This document shows, one piece after another, positions 5,453 to 10,970 of a stretch of DNA of 10,970 bases (the stretch's first letter is position 1; each line of letters opens with the position of its first letter). The notes under the pieces were generated by a model that did not search any database, was not told the origin of the DNA, and worked only from the letters and a program-made list of their open reading frames with translations. The stretch is taken from NCBI GenBank assembly GCA_030045295.1, contig JASIGD010000356.1:1-10970 (forward strand). The letters run 5' to 3'. The translations under genes and the position numbers were made by a program. The DNA is from Streptosporangiaceae bacterium. GTDB taxonomy: Bacteria > Actinomycetota > Actinomycetes > Streptosporangiales > Streptosporangiaceae.

Positions 5453-6606
5453 CGGTCCAGCCCGCCGCGCGACACCAGCTGGGCCGCGATGACGTTGCGC
5501 TGGATCTCGTTGGTGCCCTCGCCGACGATCATCAGCGGCGCGTCGCGGAAGTACCGCTCCACGTCGTATTCGGTCGAATACCCGTAACCGCCGTGGACCC
5601 TGACCGCGTCGAGCGCGATCTCCATGGCCGCCTCCGAGGCGAACAGCTTGGCCATCCCGGCCTCCATGTCGCACCTGTCCCCGGCGTCGTAGCGCCCCGC
5701 GGCGTACAGCACGAGCTGGCGGGACGCGGTGAGCTTGGTCGCCATGTCGGCCAGCAGGCCGCCGACCGCCTGGTGCTTCCAGATCGGCACGCCGAAGCTC
5801 TCCCGCTGCCGGGCGTACCGCAGCGCGTCGTCGAACGCCGCCTGCGCCACCCCCACCGCCCGCGCGGCGACCTGGATGCGCCCGATCTCCAGGCCCTTCA
5901 TCATCTGAGCGAAGCCATGACCGGGCTCGCCGCCGAGCACCGAGTCGGCGGGCGCGAAGTAATCGGAGAACGACAGCTCGCAGCTTTCCACCCCCTTGTA
6001 GCCGAGCTTCGGCAGGTCGCGGGAAACCAGCAACCCGTCGCCGTGCTCGGCCAGCAGGATACTGACGCCGCGGTGCCGCGGCCTGGCCGACGGGTCGGTC
6101 TTGCACAGCAGCGCGATCAGCTGGGACCTGCGTGCGTTGGTGATCCACGTCTTGACGCCGTTGACCCGGTACCCGCCGCTTTCCCGCCGCGCGGTCGTCG
6201 TCATGGCCTGCAGGTCAGACCCGCCTCCCGGTTCGGTCAGCGCCATCGCCGCGCGTACCTCGCCGGTCGCCATCCGCGGCAAGTAGCGCCGCTTCTGCTC
6301 CTCGGTGCCGAACGCCAGCAGCAGCTTGGCCACCACGGTGTGCCCGCCCATCGCCCCGGCCAGGGTCATCCAGCCCCGGGCCAGCTCGGCGGTCACCTCG
6401 GCGTAGCACGGCGTCGAGACCGCCGCGTCCCCGTAGGGCTCGGGAATGGCCAGGCCGAAGATGCCCATGGCCTTCATCCGCTCGATCAGCTTCTCGGGGT
6501 ACTCGTTGGCGTGCTCGAGTTCGCGGGCCACCGGCCGGACGTCGCGGTCGACGAACTCCGCCGCCGTGCCGATGACGGCTTGTTCTTCCACAGAAAGACC
6601 GGCCAC
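5449..6606 (-). CDS. Acyl-CoA dehydrogenase
   Basis: Seen: 385 residues, full length for the family, from a GTG at 6606 preceded by AGGGAG six to seven bases away. Family signatures appear in order: [10 protein letters not shown] (122-131) for FAD/substrate binding, WITNA (154-158), RQRESFG (266-272), the tail signature [20 protein letters not shown] (337-356) and GEGTNEIQR (362-370), where E363 is the expected catalytic base. Known: an FAD enzyme that desaturates acyl-CoA at the alpha-beta position and passes electrons to electron-transfer flavoprotein; cytoplasmic. Context: transcribed divergently from an acyl-CoA ligase, CoA-transferase-like and thiolase operon across 61 bp, so it probably supplies the dehydrogenation step of the same pathway. 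Chain length or branching of the substrate cannot be told from sequence. Its last four bases overlap the VWA gene on the other strand. Confidence 0.92.
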   Translation of the reverse strand: MAGLSVEEQAVIGTAAEFVDRDVRPVARELEHANEYPEKLIERMKAMGIFGLAIPEPYGDAAVSTPCYAEVTAELARGWMTLAGAMGGHTVVAKLLLAFGTEEQKRRYLPRMATGEVRAAMALTEPGGGSDLQAMTTTARRESGGYRVNGVKTWITNARRSQLIALLCKTDPSARPRHRGVSILLAEHGDGLLVSRDLPKLGYKGVESCELSFSDYFAPADSVLGGEPGHGFAQMMKGLEIGRIQVAARAVGVAQAAFDDALRYARQRESFGVPIWKHQAVGGLLADMATKLTASRQLVLYAAGRYDAGDRCDMEAGMAKLFASEAAMEIALDAVRVHGGYGYSTEYDVERYFRDAPLMIVGEGTNEIQRNVIAAQLVSRGGLDR

Positions 6607-6667
6607 GACACGCTCCCTGCTGGGCGGTTACCTTACCGTTGATTTAACCAAGGTGAGGACGGCCACC
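6607..6667. promoter_or_regulatory. Shared divergent promoter/operator region
   Basis: Seen: only 61 bp separate the divergent dehydrogenase and ligase starts. The centre is AT-richer than the genes and carries TTACC twice in tandem (6628-6637) and TTAACC at 6644-6649. GGTTA (6626-6630) and TAACC (6645-6649) are inverted, as are ACCTT (6630-6634) and AAGGT (6650-6654). TAAGGT on the minus strand (6635-6630) and TACCGT on the plus strand (6634-6639) fit a TANNNT -10, but -35 boxes are poor. Inference: both directions are probably controlled by one regulator, such as a TetR-type acyl-CoA-responsive repressor; none is encoded in the window. Confidence 0.4.
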
Positions 6668-8197
6668 ATGTATCCAGGTAGGTACGCAGCCGAGACGCCG
6701 GACAGGCTCGCCGCGGTCATGGCCGGGACCGGGGAGACGCTCAGTTACGGGCAGCTTGAAGGGCGCTCGGTCCAGCTGGCGCACGTGCTGTACGACGTGG
6801 GCCTGCGCCCCGGCGACGCGGTGGCGCTGCTGACCGAGAACAGCCTGCGTGCCTTCGAGGTGATCTGGGCCGTCATGCGCTCCGGGCTGTACGTCACCGC
6901 CGTCAACTATCACCTCAAGCCCGACGAGGTCGCCTACATCGTCAACGACTGCGGCGCCCGCGCGCTGATCGTGTCCGCGGAGCAGGCCGCGACCGCCGAG
7001 GCCGTCACGGGCCTGAACCTGAAGCTCCGGCTGGCCTTCGGCGGCCCGGTCGCCGGTTACGGCAGCTATGAGGACACCATCGCCGCCGCGTCCGGCGTGC
7101 CGTTCGCCGACCAGCCGCACGGCGCCGCGATGCTGTACTCCTCTGGGACCACCGGCCGGCCCAAGGGCGTCCGCAGGCCGCTGCCCGGCAGCCAGGTGTC
7201 CGAGTCCGGTGAGGCCATCGTCGCGCTGGTGGGCCACGCCTTCGGCTTCAACAGGGACACGGTCTACCTCTCGCCCGGGCCGATCTATCACGCGGCCCCG
7301 CTGGCCTTCTCCAGTGCCGCCCAAACCCTCGGCGGCACCGTGGTGATGATGAAGCGGTTCGACGCCGAGCAGGCTCTGGCGGCGATCCAGGATTACCGCG
7401 TCACGCAGGCGCAGTTCGTGCCGACCATGTTCGTCCGGATGCTGAAGCTGCCCCAGCAGGTCCGCGCCCGGTACGACACCTCGAGCCTGCGGGTCGCCAT
7501 CCACGCCGCGGCGCCGTGCCCGGTCGAAGTCAAGCAGCAGATGATCGACTGGTGGGGGCCGGTCCTGGTCGAGTACTACGCGGGCACCGAGGCCAACGGC
7601 ATGACGGTCATCGACAGCGCCACCTGGCTCACTAGGCCGGGCACCGTCGGCCGGCCCGTCCTGGGCACCGTGCGGATCTGCTCCGCCGACGGCACCGAAC
7701 TGCCCGCGGGCCAGACCGGCGGTGTCTACTTCGAGCGCGACACGGTGCCGTTCACCTATCACAACGACCCTGACAAGACCCGCGCCTCCCAGCACCCGGC
7801 GCATCCGACCTGGACCACCCTCGGCGACGTCGGGTACCTCGATGAGGACGGTTACCTGTTCCTCACCGACCGCGAGGCGTTCACGATCATCTCCGGCGGC
7901 GTCAACATCTACCCGCAGGAGATCGAGAACGTGCTCGCCCTCCACCCGGCCGTCGACGACGTCGCGGTGATCGGCGTTCCCGACCCGGAGATGGGGGAGT
8001 CCGTCGCCGCTTTCATCCAGCCCGCCCCGGGCGCGGTACCCGGCCCCGAGCTGGAGCTGGAGATCATCGCGTTCGTGAAGTCGAAGATCGCCAGCTTCAA
8101 GGCGCCCAGGACCGTGCGCTTCGTCGACGCGCTGCCGCGCAGCGAAGCGGGCAAGCTGGTCAAGTCCGAACTCAGGGCCAAGTACGCGACGGCCTGA
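6668..8197 (+). CDS. Acyl-CoA synthetase (ANL superfamily, FadD-like)
   Basis: Seen: 509 residues from the ATG at 6668, with AGGTGAGGA ending eight bases upstream. The frame is open further upstream but that part lies antisense inside the dehydrogenase gene, so this start is preferred. Adenylation motifs are complete: [10 protein letters not shown] (158-167), YYAGTEANG (303-311), [14 protein letters not shown] (384-397) with D387, TDR with R402, [14 protein letters not shown] (410-423), and [13 protein letters not shown] (490-502) with K496 as the expected adenylation lysine. Known: activates a carboxylic acid to an acyl-adenylate, then to the CoA thioester; cytoplasmic or membrane-peripheral. 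Context: first gene of an operon with a CoA-transferase-like protein and a thiolase, and divergent from an acyl-CoA dehydrogenase, pointing to catabolism of a fatty, aromatic or terpenoid acid. The specific substrate is not readable. Confidence 0.9.
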   Translation: MYPGRYAAETPDRLAAVMAGTGETLSYGQLEGRSVQLAHVLYDVGLRPGDAVALLTENSLRAFEVIWAVMRSGLYVTAVNYHLKPDEVAYIVNDCGARALIVSAEQAATAEAVTGLNLKLRLAFGGPVAGYGSYEDTIAAASGVPFADQPHGAAMLYSSGTTGRPKGVRRPLPGSQVSESGEAIVALVGHAFGFNRDTVYLSPGPIYHAAPLAFSSAAQTLGGTVVMMKRFDAEQALAAIQDYRVTQAQFVPTMFVRMLKLPQQVRARYDTSSLRVAIHAAAPCPVEVKQQMIDWWGPVLVEYYAGTEANGMTVIDSATWLTRPGTVGRPVLGTVRICSADGTELPAGQTGGVYFERDTVPFTYHNDPDKTRASQHPAHPTWTTLGDVGYLDEDGYLFLTDREAFTIISGGVNIYPQEIENVLALHPAVDDVAVIGVPDPEMGESVAAFIQPAPGAVPGPELELEIIAFVKSKIASFKAPRTVRFVDALPRSEAGKLVKSELRAKYATA

Positions 8198-8237
8198 GGG
8201 GCGGGCCGGTGACCGCGGGCGACGAGAGCCGATCCTG

Positions 8238-9497
8238 GTGACGGCCGAGGTCGGTGACATCGCCGCGCTCGACCTGGCCAGGTACGTCAAGCCCGGCGAC
8301 ACGGTGGCGTGGGGCCAGGCCTGCGCCGAGCCGCTCACGCTGGCCGACGCCCTGGCCAGGCAGCGCGCGCGCCTGGGCGGGATCCGGTGCTTCACCGGGA
8401 TATCCAGCTCACCCGCGCTGCGCCCGGAGAACCGCGATTACCTGTCGTTCGCCTCTTATTCCGCCGCGGGCGCCAACCGAGCGCTGCGCGCCGCCGGCCT
8501 GCTCGACATCGTGCCCAGCCACTACTCCGAGCTGCCCCGGATCCTCGGCGACGGCCCGCTCCGCGCGGACGTGCTGTTCCTGGCCCTCCCGCCGGCCGGG
8601 CCCGACGGCACCTTCGGCCTGGGCCTGGCCGCCGACTACCTGACCCCGCTCATCGGCCGAGCCCGCACGGTGATCGCCGAGGTCAACGACCAGATACCCG
8701 AGATCGGCTGCGACCGCAGGCTGAGCCGGAGCGAGCTGGACGTGATCGTGCACACCTCGCGGGCGCCCGCCGAGTATCCGGAGCCCCCGCCCAGCGGCGT
8801 CGAGGCCGCGATCGCCCGCCGCGTCGCGGGCCTGATACCCGACGGCGCCACCCTCCAGCTCGGCCTCGGCACGCTGCCGTCGGCGACCGCGCGCCAGCTC
8901 TTCGGTCACCGCGGCCTCGGCGTGCATTCCGGGATGATCACCGACGGGGTCGCCGAGCTCATCGAGGCCGGCGTCGTCACCGGAGCCCGCAAGACCGTCG
9001 ACCGGCGCCTGGTCGTGACCGGTTTCCTGATGGGCACCGCGACCCTGATCACGCGCGCCGCGGCCGATCCGTCGATTCAGCTCCGCGACACCCGTTACAC
9101 GCACGACCACGCGGTGCTCGCCGCGCAGCACGCCCTGGTGGCCATCAACTCGGCCACGGAGGTCGATATGACCGGGCAGGCGAATACCGAGACCGCGGCG
9201 GGCCGGTACGTCGGCGGCGTCGGCGGAGCCGCCGACTTCCTGCGCGGAGCCGCCCGGTCGCCGGGCGGAGTCCCGGTCCTCGCCCTGTCGTCGACAGCCG
9301 GGGGCGCCAGCCGGATCGTGGCCAGGCTGACCGGCCCAGTCAGCCTCGCCCGGGCCGACGCGGGCGTGATCGTGACCGAGTATGGAGTAGCCGACCTGCG
9401 CGGGCTGACCCTGGCCCAGCGGCGGGAGCGGATGCTCGCGATCGCCCATCCCGACCACAGGCCAGCCCTGGAGGCAGCGGCCGCTGCCCGCGACTAA
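8238..9497 (+). CDS. Acetyl-CoA hydrolase/4-hydroxybutyrate CoA-transferase-like protein lacking the catalytic Glu
   Basis: Seen: 419 residues from a GTG at 8238, 40 bp after the ligase stop; the SD is weak (GAGAG about ten bases upstream). Family blocks include VIAEVNDQIPE (145-155), DGATLQLGLGTLPSA (202-216), VHSGMITDGVAEL (229-241), FLMGT (263-267), INSATEVDMTGQ (303-314), GGVGGAADFLRGA (326-338) and VTEYGVADLRG (379-389). Known: the Cat2/AbfT/acetyl-CoA hydrolase family moves CoA between acyl groups through a glutamyl-CoA thioester; in AbfT the glutamate is E238, in an H-S/T-E-M motif. Here that motif reads H-S-G-M, with Gly232 encoded by GGG at 8931-8933. Inference: ordinary ping-pong CoA transfer through that residue is unlikely; hydrolase, lyase or non-catalytic function is possible. 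The rest of the protein is intact, so it is not a decayed gene. Probably co-transcribed with the ligase and thiolase. Confidence 0.83.
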   Translation: MTAEVGDIAALDLARYVKPGDTVAWGQACAEPLTLADALARQRARLGGIRCFTGISSSPALRPENRDYLSFASYSAAGANRALRAAGLLDIVPSHYSELPRILGDGPLRADVLFLALPPAGPDGTFGLGLAADYLTPLIGRARTVIAEVNDQIPEIGCDRRLSRSELDVIVHTSRAPAEYPEPPPSGVEAAIARRVAGLIPDGATLQLGLGTLPSATARQLFGHRGLGVHSGMITDGVAELIEAGVVTGARKTVDRRLVVTGFLMGTATLITRAAADPSIQLRDTRYTHDHAVLAAQHALVAINSATEVDMTGQANTETAAGRYVGGVGGAADFLRGAARSPGGVPVLALSSTAGGASRIVARLTGPVSLARADAGVIVTEYGVADLRGLTLAQRRERMLAIAHPDHRPALEAAAAARD

Positions 9498-9512
9498 CAG
9501 GAGGACCGCCCC

Positions 9513-10790
9513 ATGACTACGCGCCGGGCCGCGATCGTCGCGCCCATGCGGACGCCGGTGGGCACGTTCGGCGGAAGCCTGCGTGCAGTTCCCGTCGAGG
9601 ACCTGGCCGCCACGGCCATCAAGGCCGTCCTGGACCGGACCGGGATCGACCCCGGGCGCATCGACGACGTGGCCTTCGCTCAGTCCTACGTCAACGGCGA
9701 GACGCCGTGCCTCGGGCGGTGGGCGGCCCTGCACGCCGGCCTGCCGGTCAGCGTGCCGGGATTCCAGATCGACCGGCGCTGCGGCGGCGGGCTGCAGGCC
9801 ATCATCACCGCGGCCATGATGGTCCAGACCGGCGCCGCCGACGCGGTGCTGGCCGGCGGGGCCGAATCCATGAGCAACGCCGAGCATTACACGACTTCCG
9901 TCCGGTGGGGGGCCAGGTCAGGGAACCAGGTGCTCTACGATCGCATCGACCGCGGCCGGGAGCGCTCACAGCCGGAGTGGCGGTTCGGCAAGATCTCCGG
10001 GATGATCGAGACCGCGGAGAACCTCGCCGTGCGGTTCGGCATCACCCGCGACGAAGCCGACGTCTACGCCGCCCGCAGCCAGCAGCGAGCCGCGGCCGCC
10101 TGGGCGGCCGGCCGGTTCGACGATGAGGTGGTCCCGGTCCAGGTGCCGCAGCGGCGCGGCGACCCGGTCCTGGTCAGCCGGGACGAGGGCGTGCGGCCGG
10201 ACACGACGGTCGAGACGCTGGCCAAGCTCCGCACGATCATGCCGGGCGGCACCGTCACCGCGGGCAACGCCAGCCAGCAGAACGACGCGGCCGCGGCGTG
10301 CCTGGTCGTGGCCGAGGACCGCCTCCAGCCGCTCGGCCTGGAGCCGGCCGGCTATCTGGTCGGGTGGGCGGCGGCGGGCTGCGACCCCGCCACCATGGGC
10401 ATCGGGCCCGTCCCGGCGGTGGAAAAGCTCTTTGCCCGAACGGGCCTCGGTTTCAGCGCCATCGACCTGGTGGAGCTCAACGAGGCCTTCGCCGTCCAGG
10501 TCCTTGCCGTCCTGGCCGGGTGGCAGTGGAACGAGCCAGACCAGCTGAACGTCAACGGGTCCGGTATCTCGCTCGGTCACCCGATCGGCGCCACCGGGGC
10601 ACGGATGCTCGCCACCGGCCTGCGCGAGCTGCGGCGCAGGCAGGGCCGGTACCTGCTGGAAACCATGTGCGTCGGCGGCGGCCAGGGCGTGGCCGCCGTC
10701 TTTGCGGCGGCGTTAGGTCCTTCCGTTCACCCGCGAGTAGGCCACGAGGCGTACCATCACCGCCATGAACCCTCTATCAGGCGTTCTTGA
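9513..10790 (+). CDS. Thiolase (acetyl-CoA C-acyltransferase)
   Basis: Seen: 425 residues from an ATG preceded by AGGAGG eight bases away, 15 bp after the CoA-transferase-like stop. Catalytic residues are present: nucleophile C90 (DRRCGGGLQA, with Gly where CxSG is usual), NEAF (323-326), H356 (SLGHPIGATGARM) and C386 (CVGGGQG). AGGAESMS (114-121) is typical. Known: cleaves 3-ketoacyl-CoA with CoA to acetyl-CoA and a shortened acyl-CoA, or condenses acetyl-CoA in reverse; cytoplasmic. Context and the neighbouring ligase and dehydrogenase favour degradation. Odd: thiolases normally end soon after the GVAAVF-type block (392-397), but this one continues for about 28 residues with a His/Arg/Pro-rich tail that overlaps the next gene by 26 bp. 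A one-base shift near 10704-10713 would give a stop at 10714-10716 and the usual length. Confidence 0.92.
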   Translation: MTTRRAAIVAPMRTPVGTFGGSLRAVPVEDLAATAIKAVLDRTGIDPGRIDDVAFAQSYVNGETPCLGRWAALHAGLPVSVPGFQIDRRCGGGLQAIITAAMMVQTGAADAVLAGGAESMSNAEHYTTSVRWGARSGNQVLYDRIDRGRERSQPEWRFGKISGMIETAENLAVRFGITRDEADVYAARSQQRAAAAWAAGRFDDEVVPVQVPQRRGDPVLVSRDEGVRPDTTVETLAKLRTIMPGGTVTAGNASQQNDAAAACLVVAEDRLQPLGLEPAGYLVGWAAAGCDPATMGIGPVPAVEKLFARTGLGFSAIDLVELNEAFAVQVLAVLAGWQWNEPDQLNVNGSGISLGHPIGATGARMLATGLRELRRRQGRYLLETMCVGGGQGVAAVFAAALGPSVHPRVGHEAYHHRHEPSIRRS

Positions 10791-10970
10791 CGAAGCGTGG
10801 CGGATGTACAAGGCGCACGCTCAGCATCTTCTCGCCATCGCCTTCATCATCTACCTGGGTGCCGCGATCCTCGCGGCGCTCCTGGCGCTGGCCGGAACCA
10901 TCGGCCTGCTGCTCGGCGCCCTCGTGGAGGTGGTGGCGGCCTTCCTCCTCCAGGCGACCCTGGTCAAGGC
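10765..10970 (+). CDS. Membrane protein, N-terminal part (partial, runs off right edge)
   Basis: Seen: 68 codons from an ATG at 10765, open to the right edge. The start MNPLSGVLDEAWRMYKAHAQ is amphipathic, then hydrophobic stretches cover about 22-50 and 52-66, so at least one and probably two membrane helices are begun. No SD is near the ATG. TACCAT at 10752-10757, eight bases before it, fits a -10 element and would place the transcript start at or next to the ATG, as in leaderless actinobacterial mRNAs. The N-terminus resembles actinobacterial membrane proteins sometimes annotated as glycerophosphoryl diester phosphodiesterase membrane domain proteins, but this is recalled similarity only. 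It overlaps the thiolase tail by 26 bp in another frame and probably starts a new unit. Confidence 0.7.
   Translation, partial: MNPLSGVLDEAWRMYKAHAQHLLAIAFIIYLGAAILAALLALAGTIGLLLGALVEVVAAFLLQATLVK

Noticed and set aside
4238..6148. A 636-codon open frame on the minus strand
   Set aside because: It runs antisense to the VWA gene and out of frame within the acyl-CoA dehydrogenase gene, and shows no domain of its own.
8309..10126. A 605-codon plus-strand open frame across the CoA-transferase-like and thiolase genes
   Set aside because: It is an alternative frame of two genes with complete motifs; the product is almost entirely Arg/Pro/Gly/Ala.

Overview
The window looks like chromosomal DNA of a high-GC actinomycete, of the Streptomyces/Streptosporangiales kind. 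The coding DNA is GC-rich with G/C third positions, two genes start with GTG, and purine-rich Shine-Dalgarno (SD) sequences precede several genes. Two gene families are typical of actinobacteria: a DUF1707 membrane protein and an NDMA-dependent, mycofactocin-class alcohol dehydrogenase. One perfect Streptomyces-type DnaA box (TTGTCCACA) is also present. No transposase, integrase, CRISPR array, rRNA or tRNA was seen.

Layout. (1) 1-555, minus strand: the N-terminal part of an unrecognised protein with a Pro-Ala-Glu-Thr repeat linker and a C-terminal four-Cys zinc-ribbon-like module; it runs off the left edge. (2) 556-1878: about 1.3 kb without a convincing gene. It holds an AT-rich stretch (about 820-945), a first cluster of DnaA-box-like 9-mers (913-1076), a perfect 14-bp hairpin (1305-1339), a short AT-rich stem-loop (1536-1553) and a second cluster of six co-directional DnaA-box-like 9-mers (1557-1640). 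The boxes are spaced by about one or two helical turns. This looks like a replication origin or a DnaA-binding control locus, yet neither dnaA nor dnaN lies beside it. (3) 1879-2322: a DUF1707 two-helix membrane protein. (4) 2448-5452: an apparent operon of zinc alcohol dehydrogenase, MoxR-like AAA+ ATPase and VWA-domain protein. (5) 5449-6606, minus strand: an acyl-CoA dehydrogenase whose stop codon overlaps that of the VWA gene. (6) 6668-10790: acyl-CoA ligase, CoA-transferase-like protein and thiolase, divergent from the dehydrogenase across a 61-bp shared promoter region. (7) 10765 to the right edge: the start of a membrane protein.

The genes from 5449 to 10790 make sense as a beta-oxidation-type island: activate an acid to its CoA ester, desaturate it and cleave it thiolytically. 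Enoyl-CoA hydratase and 3-hydroxyacyl-CoA dehydrogenase are missing from the window and must come from elsewhere. The acid is unknown. The ADH-MoxR-VWA operon joins a redox enzyme to a chaperone-type ATPase/VWA pair, which suggests maturation or cofactor loading, although this is inference.

The three points most worth following up are the origin-like DnaA-box block away from dnaA, the CoA-transferase homologue whose catalytic glutamate position reads glycine, and the ADH-MoxR-VWA pairing.
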